From: Streptomyces sp. NBC_01571
Lineage (GTDB): Bacteria > Actinomycetota > Actinomycetes > Streptomycetales > Streptomycetaceae
Assembly: GCF_026339875.1 (NCBI RefSeq)
Contig: NZ_JAPEPZ010000001.1
Span: forward strand, 3,906,001-3,970,000
Direction: 5' to 3'
Length of the DNA stretch: 64,000 nt
Part shown: positions 51,500 to 59,371 of the stretch, in pieces
Position numbering within the stretch: position 1 is the stretch's first letter
How the letters are laid out: each line of letters begins with the position of its first letter
The notes under the pieces: generated by a model
The model's database searches: none
The model's input: only the letters and a program-made list of their open reading frames with translations
What the model was told of the DNA's origin: nothing
Translations under genes and position numbers: made by a program

Positions 51500-52250
51500 C
51501 GTTGACGAACGTGCCGGTGATGCCGCCCGCCCGGTCGGAGGCGAGGAAGGCGGCGGTGGCGGCGATCTCGGCGAGGGTGGGGTTGCGCCGGGTCATCCGC
51601 ATCCCGGCGAGGTTCGCGAGCAGTCCCTGAAGAGCCGTCTCGTCGAGGTCCATACCGCTGTGGACCGCCGCGAGCTTCTCCCGGGTCAGCGTCTCGGGCA
51701 CCCCGGCGGCCCACAGGCCCACGACCCTCAGCCCGCGTGGCCCCAGCTCCATCGCCAGGTTCCGCACCAGCGTGTCGATCGCCGCGTCGGCCGGTCCCGT
51801 GCCGCCCATCATCGGACTGCCGTGCGCGGAGCCGCTGTTGAGCGTGAGCACCACGCCCGAGCCCGCCTCGGCCATGCGCCGGGCGGCGGCGCGGGCGGTC
51901 GTGAACGTGGCGCGGATACCGGTCTCGACGGGCCGTACGAAGTCCTCGACCGGCAGGTCGACCAGCGGAACTCCTTGCACGTCGCCCCGGGTGACCAGGT
52001 TGAACGAGATGTCGACGGCGTCCAGCGAGGCGACGTGCGCCTCGACCGCCGCCTCGTCCAGGGCGTCGAGCACCGCGGTCTCGGCGTACCCGCCCGCCGC
52101 CACGATGTCCTTCGCCACCGCGTCCAGCGTCTCGCCCGTACGACCCACCAGGTGCACGCGGGCACCCTCCTGGGCGAAGGTGCGCGCGACGGCGCCGCCG
52201 ATGGATCCGCCGGCGCCGTAGACGATCGCGGTCTTGTCGGTGAGCAGCAT
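51474..52250 (-). CDS. SDR-family oxidoreductase lacking the canonical Tyr-Lys pair
   Basis: Protein of 258 residues with a short-chain dehydrogenase Rossmann fold. The cofactor motif is GAGGSIGG at 12-19, with VGRT at the NADP-preference position. The catalytic Ser is present (LTLNSGSAHG), but where YxxxK is expected the sequence reads GGTGPADAAIDTL, without Tyr or Lys. The C-terminus ITGTFVNVTGGMVPH is typical of classical SDRs. It is therefore an atypical, perhaps non-dehydrogenase member. ATG 52250. Convergent with the M50 gene; a minisatellite lies upstream. Confidence 0.82.
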   Translation of the reverse strand: MLLTDKTAIVYGAGGSIGGAVARTFAQEGARVHLVGRTGETLDAVAKDIVAAGGYAETAVLDALDEAAVEAHVASLDAVDISFNLVTRGDVQGVPLVDLPVEDFVRPVETGIRATFTTARAAARRMAEAGSGVVLTLNSGSAHGSPMMGGTGPADAAIDTLVRNLAMELGPRGLRVVGLWAAGVPETLTREKLAAVHSGMDLDETALQGLLANLAGMRMTRRNPTLAEIAATAAFLASDRAGGITGTFVNVTGGMVPH

Positions 52251-52341
52251 GGTGAAGTCTCCTGAAGGTGTACGGCCGTACGAGTGCGTCGTACGGGTCC
52301 GTCGAACGTGTCGGTCATACAGACGTACGCGCCCTCCCGCA

Positions 52342-52439
52342 GTCGTCGGTCACCACTCGTCGGTCACCACTCGTCGGTCACCACTCGCCGGTCACCAGTC
52401 GTCGGTCACCAGTCGTCGGCCGGCGCTCATCGGCCGGCG
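52342..52439. repeat. 14-bp minisatellite, seven units
   Basis: Seven head-to-tail 14-bp units with consensus STCGTCGGTCACCA run from 52342 to 52439; the first five are nearly exact and the last two drift to GGCCGGCG endings. A decayed eighth unit reaches the stop codon of the sigma factor gene. The period is not a multiple of three and no gene is here, so it is noncoding. It fills the space between the dehydrogenase start and the sigma stop. Confidence 0.85.
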
Positions 52440-52454
52440 CTCACGGCGCGTCGC

Positions 52455-53999
52455 TCACCGGTCGGCCGGGAGCCGCAGAGGCAGTCCGAACGCCGGGAAG
52501 AGGTGCGGCTCGAAGGAGGTGATCTCCACGATGCGGTCGCCCTCGATGCGCAGGACGTCGAGGACCTGCGCGCGGTACACGGTGGTACCGGGGCGGCGTA
52601 CGTAACCCCCCGCCGCGAGCTGCCCGTTGGCCCGCGCGGGAAGATGGCGCCAGTGGCCGAGGAACAGCGGGGACGCGGGGTCGAGGCTGATCCCGAGGAA
52701 CTCGGTGAGCGCGGCGCGGCCGACGAACCAGTACGGGTTCGGCGGCATGGTGAGCCTGATGTCCTCGCTGAGCAGGTCGGTGAACGCGGCGAGGTCGAGG
52801 CTCTCGGCGGCTGCCATGTAACGCCCGAGGACCTCGCGCTCGCGGGCGTCGGCCTCGGCGGTCCATTCGGTGCGGCGGCGGGGCAGACGGTCGCGCAGGG
52901 TGGGCCGGGCGCGTTGCAGGGCGCTGTTGACCGAGGCCACCGTCATCTCCAGCGCCTCGCCGGTCTCGGCCGCGGAGAGTCCGAGCACGTCACGCAGGAC
53001 CAGGACGGCACGCTGGCGGGGCGGCAGATGCTGGATGGCGGCGAGGAAGACGAGCTCCATGGTCTCCCGGGAGACGGCGACGGCGTCCGGCTGGTCGTCG
53101 GCGGAGGGCAGGTCCCCGTCGGGGTACGGCTGGAGCCAGGTGATGCGGGCCGGGGGTTCGGCGCTGCCGTGGTTCATTCCGGGCAGCGGCTCGTAACGCC
53201 GGGGACGGCGGGCGGTGCGCCGCTGGAAGTCCAGACAGGCGTTCGTGGCGATCCGGTACAGCCAGGTCCGTACGGCCGCCCGCCCCGCGAAGCCGTCCCG
53301 GGCCCGCCAGGCACACAGGAACGTCTCCTGCACGAGGTCCTCGGCGTCGTCGTACGAGCCCGCCATCCGGTAGCAGTGCACGCGCAGCTCGCGCCGGTAC
53401 GGCTCGACGAGCGCGGCGAAGTCGCTCTCCCCGAGGGCGGCGTGCGGACCGGAGTCCTGCGTCACGGAGGTCCGCGTGGCGGAAGGCCGTGTGACGGAAG
53501 GCCGTGTGACGGAAGGCCGTGTGACGGAATCGCGCGTTGCGGAATCATCCGTACCGGAATCGCGCGTGACGGAATCGCGCGTACGGGGGCCCTGGTCCGG
53601 GGAGGTCCGCGGGGTGGTGGGGTGCGGGGCGTCATGGTCCGCTGTGGTGGGTTCGTCGGCGGGGGCGGGTGAGCCCGGCCCTTTCGTCACGTCGGCCCGC
53701 GTGACGGAACCGACCTTCGCGGTGTCCCGGGCGACCCGGGCGATACGGCGCAGCCGTCCGACCGAGGCGGCCAGGTCGGTCACGCCGGAGTAGAAGACGG
53801 ACGGCGGCTGCGGAACCAGCGCCTCGACCTGCCGCCCGACCTCCTCGATCAGCCCGCGCACGGTGTCGACGGGCGCCGCCTGCCGCTCCCGGTACGCCTT
53901 CTGCCGACAGGCGGCCGAGCAGTACACCGAGCTCCGTCCCGCCCGCCCGGCCCGTCCGGCCAGGGGCTTGGCACAACTGCGGCACACGGCATCGGTCAC
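52455..53999 (-). CDS. ECF sigma factor with SnoaL-like C-terminus fused to an N-terminal zinc finger
   Basis: Protein of 514 residues. Residues 6-31 form a C4 zinc finger (CRSC ... YCSAAC, followed by RQKAYRERQ) with a helix after it. A repetitive linker (about 130-185) has TRDSVTRD and SVTRPSVTRP units. Sigma region 2 (HCYRMAGSYDDAEDLVQETFLCAWRARDGF) and region 4 (HLPPRQRAVLVLRDVLGLSAAETGEALEMTVASVNSALQRA) follow, then a SnoaL-like domain (about 385-514), the layout of ECF41-type or SigJ-like factors in which the tail modulates activity. GTG 53999 has GGAGG 5 nt upstream. The zinc-finger fusion is unusual. No anti-sigma gene is adjacent. Confidence 0.85.
   Translation of the reverse strand: MTDAVCRSCAKPLAGRAGRAGRSSVYCSAACRQKAYRERQAAPVDTVRGLIEEVGRQVEALVPQPPSVFYSGVTDLAASVGRLRRIARVARDTAKVGSVTRADVTKGPGSPAPADEPTTADHDAPHPTTPRTSPDQGPRTRDSVTRDSGTDDSATRDSVTRPSVTRPSVTRPSATRTSVTQDSGPHAALGESDFAALVEPYRRELRVHCYRMAGSYDDAEDLVQETFLCAWRARDGFAGRAAVRTWLYRIATNACLDFQRRTARRPRRYEPLPGMNHGSAEPPARITWLQPYPDGDLPSADDQPDAVAVSRETMELVFLAAIQHLPPRQRAVLVLRDVLGLSAAETGEALEMTVASVNSALQRARPTLRDRLPRRRTEWTAEADAREREVLGRYMAAAESLDLAAFTDLLSEDIRLTMPPNPYWFVGRAALTEFLGISLDPASPLFLGHWRHLPARANGQLAAGGYVRRPGTTVYRAQVLDVLRIEGDRIVEITSFEPHLFPAFGLPLRLPADR
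53467..53610. repeat. 15-bp in-frame repeats encoding the sigma-factor linker
   Basis: On the minus strand several tandem 15-bp units encode Ser-Val-Thr-Arg-Pro-like pentapeptides. Three near-exact copies of GTGACGGAAGGCCGT-type sequence lie at about 53494-53535, followed by diverged copies. Since 15 bp is in frame, length changes do not break the protein. Confidence 0.75.
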
Positions 54000-54099
54000 G
54001 GGAACCTCCGGGGGACACGTCACGCGGGATCGACGTGACGCTATCGCCGCGCCCCGGTCTCGCGAAGGCGATCGGCCCGGTCCGGAGGACACCCCCGGT

Positions 54100-55569
54100 T
54101 CAGTCGCCCACCGCGGCCGTCACCGCCGCCTCGACCGCCGCCTCGTCGGGGGTCTCCGCGGCCCAGGCCACGTAGCCGTCGGGCCGCACGAGCAGCGTGG
54201 TCCGCCGGTCGCTCGCCCAACTCTCCACCACGAGGCGGTCCTTGCGATCGCCGGCCTCGTACGGCCGAGGGGCCGGCCCCGGCGTCACGAGGACGAACCT
54301 GCCGCCCCGTAGCGCCTCGTAGAGACGTCCGCCGCGCAGGGCGACATCCGGGACACGGGTGCCGACGAGGGCGTGCGCGCCACGCGGCGCCCGGTAGGCG
54401 TAGCCGATGCCGGTGATCTGGCCGGCCGCCTTCCGGCCCGCCGGGCCGACCCCGTTGAGGACCGTGGTGAGCGCGGTGCGCAGCGCCAGCGTCCACGGAC
54501 GCCTGGCCATCGCGAGCCGTACGATCCCGCCGCTGCTGCGCAGCACCGACCTGCCGACGGGGTGGCGCTCGTCCTGGTAGGTGTCCAGCAGGGCGGGCGC
54601 CGCGTGACCGTTGACGACCAGGGCCAGCTTCCAGCCGAGGTTCGCCGCGTCCTGGAGACCGGTGTTCATGCCCTGACCGCCGGCCGGGGTGTGGACGTGG
54701 GCGGCGTCACCGGCGAGGAAGACCCGGCCGACGCGGTACGCGGGTGCCTGGCGCTCGTCGCTGTGGAAGCGGGACATCCAGCGGGCGTCGTGCATGCCGT
54801 AGTCGCGGCCCAGGGAGAGCCGGGTGATCTCCTTGACCTCGTCGAGTCCGAGCGGCTCGCTGTCGGGGACGTTGCGGCCCCGGTGCCAGCCGATCACGCG
54901 GTAGTAGCCGTCGCCGAAGGGCGCGATGAAGGCGAAGGCGTCGCCGACGGCGTTGGCGGTCAGCACCGACTCCGGTTCCTCGGCCAGCAGGACGTCCGCG
55001 AGGACGACGGACCGGATGACGGACTTGCCGGGGAACGGCAGTCCGACCGCCTCGCGCACCGCGCTGTGCATCCCGTCCGCGCCGACGACGTACGCGCCGC
55101 GCAGTTCCCCGGTCTCCCCGTCCGGGTGCCGGACGTCGAGCGTCACGCCGTCCGCGTCCTGGCGCAGCCCGGTCACCTCGGTCTCGTACACGAACCGCAC
55201 CCCGGCCTCGACCGCCCGCCGCTCCAGCGCCTTCTCCACCTCGTACTGCGGGATCACCAGCAGGTGGTTGAAGCGGGAGGGGAGGGTGTCGAGCTCGACG
55301 GAGAGCCGGCCGAAGAGCCGGATGCGGTCGAGGGCCCGGCCCTGGGCCTCCAGCTCGTCGGCGAGACCGCGGGCGTCGAGCTGCTCCAGGGTGCGGGCGT
55401 GCAGGACGAAGGCCCGGGAGAGGTTACTGATCTTGTGCGGGCGCTTCTCGACAAGGGTCACGGGGACGCCGGCGGTGGCAAGGTCGGCGGCCAGCAGAAG
55501 GCCGGTGGGGCCGGAGCCGACGATGATCACGGTCCGGTACGCGGCGTCGGTGCGGGTCTTGCCGTTCAT
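54100..55569 (-). CDS. FAD-dependent aromatic monooxygenase (PheA/TetX-like group)
   Basis: Flavoprotein hydroxylase of 489 residues. Seen: the FAD-binding GxGxxG in VIIVGSGPTGLLLAADLA, VEKRPHKISNLSRAFVLHARTLEQL, the DG motif VGADGMHSAVREAVG, and the GD motif GRVFLAGDAAHVHTPAGGQGMNTGLQDAANLGWKLA. The C-terminal thioredoxin-like domain is present (LLVRPDGYVAWAAETP). This group hydroxylates phenols, tetracyclines, rifamycins and polyketides; substrate unknown. ATG 55569 has AGGAGG 5 nt upstream. Divergent from a TetR regulator with repeated operators, so it is probably induced by its substrate. Confidence 0.9.
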   Translation of the reverse strand: MNGKTRTDAAYRTVIIVGSGPTGLLLAADLATAGVPVTLVEKRPHKISNLSRAFVLHARTLEQLDARGLADELEAQGRALDRIRLFGRLSVELDTLPSRFNHLLVIPQYEVEKALERRAVEAGVRFVYETEVTGLRQDADGVTLDVRHPDGETGELRGAYVVGADGMHSAVREAVGLPFPGKSVIRSVVLADVLLAEEPESVLTANAVGDAFAFIAPFGDGYYRVIGWHRGRNVPDSEPLGLDEVKEITRLSLGRDYGMHDARWMSRFHSDERQAPAYRVGRVFLAGDAAHVHTPAGGQGMNTGLQDAANLGWKLALVVNGHAAPALLDTYQDERHPVGRSVLRSSGGIVRLAMARRPWTLALRTALTTVLNGVGPAGRKAAGQITGIGYAYRAPRGAHALVGTRVPDVALRGGRLYEALRGGRFVLVTPGPAPRPYEAGDRKDRLVVESWASDRRTTLLVRPDGYVAWAAETPDEAAVEAAVTAAVGD

Positions 55570-55596
55570 GGCGGCCTCCTGATGCCAACAATCATG

Positions 55597-55708
55597 GGCC
55601 AACACTCGTTGACCAACCATTCCCGCCCGGCGGTCCCCGCCGGGTGATGCTGAGCGACCGCTGGTCAACACCTCGTCAACGCTTGTTGGCCAACGCTCGT
55701 TGACAAAC
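55597..55708. promoter_or_regulatory. Repeated operators between the monooxygenase and TetR genes
   Basis: A 21-bp element is present at 55597-55617 and again at 55688-55708 with two mismatches (core CCAACNCTCGTTGAC). The palindrome GTTGGCCAAC is at 55685-55694, and several further GTTGNC/GNCAAC half-sites lie between 55660 and 55759. The array covers both divergent promoters and is the likely binding region of the TetR protein. Confidence 0.7.
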
Positions 55709-55759
55709 GTAGAACGCCCACACTGGACTGTCAACAGGTGTTGGCCTACGGTTGTTGGC

Positions 55760-56374
55760 ATGCCCGTCAAGGAACCCTCGGCCACCGCGCCGGCCTCACC
55801 CCCGACCTCGCCCCAGGCCTCGCCCCGCCGCTCCGACACCACCCGCACCGCGATCCTCACCGCCGCCCGCGAGCGCTTCGCCGCCGACGGCTACGAGCGC
55901 GCCACCATCCGCGCCATCGCCAAGGACGCCCGTATCGACCCGTCCATGGTCATGCGGTACTACGGCTCGAAGGAGGGGCTGTTCGCCGCGGTCCTCGACG
56001 TCGATCTGCGGCTGCCGGCGCCGGAGCGGCTGAACCGCGAGGACGTGGGCCACGCCCTCGTCCAGCACTTCCTGGACCTCTGGGAGGAGAACGACGTGCT
56101 CACCGCCGTACTGCGGGTCGGCGTCACCAACCAGGCCGGCGCCGAGCGCATGCAGGGCATCTTCCGGGACCAGCTGCTGCCGATCGCCCGGCACCTCTGC
56201 CCCGACCCGGAGCAGGCGCCGGTCCGGGCCGCGCTCACCGCCGCACAGCTGCTGGGCCTCGCCCTCGCCCGCTACGTCCTGTGCTTCCCACCCGCCGTGG
56301 CGCTGCCGCGGGAGGAGATCGTGGCGTGGCTGGCACCGACGGTGCAGCGGTACCTCACGGCGCCGCACCCCTAG
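55760..56374 (+). CDS. TetR-family transcriptional regulator
   Basis: Protein of 204 residues. The N-terminal helix-turn-helix is complete (TRTAILTAARERFAADGYERATIRAIAKDARIDPSMVMRYYGSKEGLFAAVL). The C-terminal domain is of the TetR_C_11/17 type with LPREEIVAWLAPTVQRYL. The first 27 residues are a Ser/Pro/Ala-rich extension. It probably represses the divergent monooxygenase and itself, released by an aromatic ligand. ATG 55760 (MPVKEPSA) was chosen; the frame open to 55700 overlaps the operator array. Confidence 0.9.
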   Translation: MPVKEPSATAPASPPTSPQASPRRSDTTRTAILTAARERFAADGYERATIRAIAKDARIDPSMVMRYYGSKEGLFAAVLDVDLRLPAPERLNREDVGHALVQHFLDLWEENDVLTAVLRVGVTNQAGAERMQGIFRDQLLPIARHLCPDPEQAPVRAALTAAQLLGLALARYVLCFPPAVALPREEIVAWLAPTVQRYLTAPHP

Positions 56375-56438
56375 AGATCGCGCCGCACTCCCGGAGCGTG
56401 CGCCCGGCGCCCCCGGAAGGCGCGCCTCCCGGAAACAC

Positions 56439-56488
56439 GTCGAGGGAGTCCGCGCGCACCCGGGTGGGTGAGCGCGGACTCCCTCGAC
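56439..56488. terminator. Bidirectional terminator after the TetR gene
   Basis: A 17-bp perfect inverted repeat (56439-56455 with 56472-56488) with a 16-nt loop lies between the TetR stop and the stop of the convergent small protein gene. Confidence 0.85.
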
Positions 56489-56519
56489 GGAGAGACGGAA
56501 GGGCGGAAGGGAGCCGGAA

Positions 56520-56759
56520 TCAGCCCCGCTTCGCCTGCTTGGGAGACTTGTCCAGGACCATGACGAGGCCCGCGATGATCGCGAACAGCAGGATCGGCGC
56601 GACGACGTAGAGGCCGACCGTGTCGATCACGCTCAGGCCCTTGCCGGGGTCGTCACCGTCGTCGCGGGTCAGCGCGAGCGCGGGGGACGACATGAGCAGC
56701 ATCATCAGCGTCGTACCGGAAGCCAGGGCGCCGGCGCGCAGGGCGTTCTTCTTGTCCAC
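56520..56759 (-). CDS. Small exported/membrane protein (79 residues)
   Basis: An N-terminal signal-like helix (ALRAGALASGTTLMMLLMSSPALALT) precedes a short acidic segment (RDDGDDPGKGLS). A second hydrophobic helix (VGLYVVAPILLFAIIAGLVMVL) and a basic tail follow. Topology is either a two-helix membrane protein or a cleaved, C-terminally anchored one. GTG 56759 has no good ribosome-binding site and could be leaderless. I do not recognise a function. It lies just downstream of malQ, separated by 92 bp. Confidence 0.7.
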   Translation of the reverse strand: MDKKNALRAGALASGTTLMMLLMSSPALALTRDDGDDPGKGLSVIDTVGLYVVAPILLFAIIAGLVMVLDKSPKQAKRG

Positions 56760-56851
56760 GGTGCAAACGTAGCGAACACCCGAATGAGCCGCGCGCCCGG
56801 GGGTGCCGTACGGAGGCCTCAGCGGTGTCCCAGCGGTGTGTCAGCGGTGTC

Positions 56852-58921
56852 TCAGCGCTGTGGGCCACCTCCCACGCCGTCCCCGGGGAGCGCCCGCAGC
56901 ACGTCGACGAGGGCGTACAGCCGCGGTGAGGCGGCCAGTTCCTCCAGCGTGACCGGGCGGCCGTCCGCGCCGGCGACGGGCAGCCGCCAGTTCGGGTACT
57001 GGTCCCAGGTGCCGGGCAGGTTCTGCGGGCGCCGGTCACCGACCGCGTCCGGGAGCCAGACACCGACCATGCGGGCCGGAGTGCGCAGCAGGAACCGGTG
57101 CACGGCCTGGATCTCGGCCTCCTCCGACACCGCGGAGCCCGAGCCGCGCAGCAGCCCGAGCCGGGCGAAGAGTGCCAGCCACTCCCCCATCTCCGACGCG
57201 GCCGCGGCCCGCTCCTCCGCCAGGCCGCCGGTCAGCAGGCCGAGCCGGCCGCGGAGTTCGACGTGGTCACCGGTGAGACGGGAGGCGGTGGGCGGCAGGT
57301 CGTGGGTGGTGGCGGTGGCCAGGCAGTCCGCGCGCCAGCGCTCGGGAGGAAGGGGCTGTCCGTCGCCGTCCCAGTCGCGCTCGAACCACAGCACCGAGGT
57401 GCCCAGCACCCCGCGCTCCTGGAGCGTCTCGCGCACCCCGGGCTCGACGGTGCCGAGGTCCTCGCCGATCACCAGCGCCCCGGCCCGTGAGGCCTCCAGC
57501 GTCAGGACGGCGAGCATCGCCTCGGCGTCGTAGCGGACGTACGTCCCCTCCGTGGGCGGCTGTCCCTGCGGGATCCACCAGAGCCGGAAGAGGCCCATGA
57601 CGTGGTCGATGCGCAGCGCGCCCGTGTACCGGAAGAGGGCACGCAGCAGGCGGCGGTAGGGGGCGTAGCCCGAGGCGGCCAGCCGGTCCGGCCGCCACGG
57701 CGGCAGGCCCCAGTCCTGTCCGCGCGCGTTGAAGGCGTCCGGGGGCGCGCCGACCGACATGCCCGCCGCGTAGTACTCCTGCTGCGCCCAGGCGTCGGCT
57801 CCGCCCGGATGCACCCCGACCGCGAGGTCGTGCACGAGTCCTACGGGCATGCCGGCGTCCCGCGCGGAGCGCTGTGCGGCGGCGAGCTGGGCGTCGGTGA
57901 GCCAGGCGAGACGGCTGTGGAAGTCGACCCGGTCCATCAACTCGCTTCGGGCGCGGGCGGTTTCGGGTGAGCGGGGGTCGCGCAGGCCCACGGGCCACTT
58001 CTGCCACTCCGGACCGTGGACCTCGGCGAGCGCGCACCAGGTGACGTGGTCCTCCAGAGCCTCGCCCTCCTCGGCGAGGAAGTCGACGTACGCCGCCCGC
58101 CGTCCGGGCCCGAGCGGTACCTCGCGGATCAGTTCCAGCGCCTCGCGCTTGAGTTCCCAGACGGCGTCGCGGTCGATCAGCGCGTCCTTGTCGAGCACCG
58201 ACGCGCGCAGTCGCTCGGCGCGCTCCAGCAGCGTACGGACGTGGTCGCGGTCGTCGACGTACGCGTACTCGGGGATGTCCTCGATCCGCAAGTGCACCGG
58301 GTCGGGGAAACGGCGGGAGGAGGGGCGGTACGGGGAGGGGTCCGTGGGCGTGCCGGGCACGGCCGCGTGCAGGGGGTTGACCTGGACGAATCCGGCACCC
58401 AGGGCCCGGCCGGCCCAGGCGCTCAGTTCGGCGAGGTCGCCGAGGTCGCCCATGCCCCAGGAGCGGCGGGAGAGAAGGGAGTAGAGCTGGACGAGGAGTC
58501 CGTAGGTGCGTCCGGGCGGCGTGGGCAGCCGGTCGGGGGCGACGACGAGGTGGGCGTCGGCGGTGCGGCCGTCGGGGGCGGTGGCGCGTAACGCGTGGAC
58601 GCCGGGCGGGAGTTGTTCGGCCGCGGCGCGGGTCTCGCCCTGTTCGGTGGTGATCCGCAGACGGGTGCCTGCGGGCAGCGCGGAGAGCGCGTCGGGCGGC
58701 CGGCCGCCCCAGCAGACCACGGTCGGCGGCAGAAGCCGGTCCCGTGTCTCGGCCTCCCGGGCGGCGAGGGCCGCGCGGACGGCTTCGGGGGTGCTCGCGT
58801 CGACGCCGAGCGCCGCCAGCGCGGCGACGACCGCGGTGTCGGTGGCCGCGACGGTCCGGCCGGGCGAGGGGCTGTAGGAGGTGGCGACGCCGTGCAGTGC
58901 GGCGAGCCGGGACAGCGGCAT
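56852..58921 (-). CDS. malQ: 4-alpha-glucanotransferase (amylomaltase)
   Basis: GH77 enzyme of 689 residues that moves maltodextrin segments between alpha-glucans in maltose and glycogen metabolism. The catalytic nucleophile Asp is in LRIDHVMGLFRLWWIP, the acid/base Glu in LVIGEDLGTVE and the third Asp in TTHDLPPTA. SWGMGDLGDLAEL and SPYRPSSRRFPDP belong to the family. The N-terminal 130 residues are the actinobacterial beta-rich extension. ATG 58921 directly follows the TAG of the small upstream gene (TAGATG), with GGGGG as ribosome-binding site, so the two are coupled. Confidence 0.94.
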   Translation of the reverse strand: MPLSRLAALHGVATSYSPSPGRTVAATDTAVVAALAALGVDASTPEAVRAALAAREAETRDRLLPPTVVCWGGRPPDALSALPAGTRLRITTEQGETRAAAEQLPPGVHALRATAPDGRTADAHLVVAPDRLPTPPGRTYGLLVQLYSLLSRRSWGMGDLGDLAELSAWAGRALGAGFVQVNPLHAAVPGTPTDPSPYRPSSRRFPDPVHLRIEDIPEYAYVDDRDHVRTLLERAERLRASVLDKDALIDRDAVWELKREALELIREVPLGPGRRAAYVDFLAEEGEALEDHVTWCALAEVHGPEWQKWPVGLRDPRSPETARARSELMDRVDFHSRLAWLTDAQLAAAQRSARDAGMPVGLVHDLAVGVHPGGADAWAQQEYYAAGMSVGAPPDAFNARGQDWGLPPWRPDRLAASGYAPYRRLLRALFRYTGALRIDHVMGLFRLWWIPQGQPPTEGTYVRYDAEAMLAVLTLEASRAGALVIGEDLGTVEPGVRETLQERGVLGTSVLWFERDWDGDGQPLPPERWRADCLATATTHDLPPTASRLTGDHVELRGRLGLLTGGLAEERAAAASEMGEWLALFARLGLLRGSGSAVSEEAEIQAVHRFLLRTPARMVGVWLPDAVGDRRPQNLPGTWDQYPNWRLPVAGADGRPVTLEELAASPRLYALVDVLRALPGDGVGGGPQR

Positions 58922-59197
58922 CTAGACCCCCGAAGCGTCCGTGGCGGCGCCGGTGGAGATGGGTTCGCTGGTCAGGTGCGCGGCGTCGGCCAGCGGCGGC
59001 TCACTGGTCAGCGGCTCGGCGTCGGGGAGCGGGGGTTCGCTGGTGAGCGGGAGCTCGGCGGCGGTGCCCTCGGCGGTGAAGAGGCAGAAGCGGGGTTCGG
59101 CGGAGAAGCGCGGCTCGACGGAGAAGCGGGGTTCGACGGTCGGTTCCGTCGGGCGTTTGGAGAGGGCCGAGAGCAGAAGGTGTGCCGATGCGGCCAC
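58922..59197 (-). CDS. Repetitive 91-residue protein coupled to malQ
   Basis: GTG 59197 has the ideal site AAGGAGG 5 nt upstream, so translation is well supported. After a short hydrophobic start (MAASAHLLLSALSKRP) there are three copies of a VEPRFS unit, then three LTSEP units spaced by acidic segments (PLPDAEP, PLADAAH). One cysteine. No recognisable fold; probably unstructured. Its stop abuts the malQ start. The repeats show it arose by internal duplication. Function unknown: a regulator of MalQ, a secreted peptide, or simply a translational leader. Confidence 0.7.
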   Translation of the reverse strand: MAASAHLLLSALSKRPTEPTVEPRFSVEPRFSAEPRFCLFTAEGTAAELPLTSEPPLPDAEPLTSEPPLADAAHLTSEPISTGAATDASGV

Positions 59198-59336
59198 GGG
59201 GGCCTCCTTGTCGGGTACGGCGGCGGGCGGGTTACCGCAGCCCTACCCAACGCGCGGGACGGCAGACGTACACGGGCGAACAATGTGCTTTTGGTCACGT
59301 TCTGTTCCGGCTCGGACCTGTGGGCCGTGCGGGAAT

Positions 59337-59349
59337 GAACCGGTGGTTC
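59337..59349. promoter_or_regulatory. Palindrome upstream of the ECF sigma operon
   Basis: GAACC-GGT-GGTTC is a perfect inverted repeat ending 22 bp before the sigma start. It could be a repressor site. GGAAT-like and CGAC-like elements around it resemble an ECF promoter only loosely. Confidence 0.4.
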
Positions 59350-59371
59350 CGACGGGACCGATAGACGGGGT

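Noticed and set aside
52342..52439. CRISPR array
   Set aside because: The units are directly adjacent with no spacers and no cas genes are present. It is a minisatellite.
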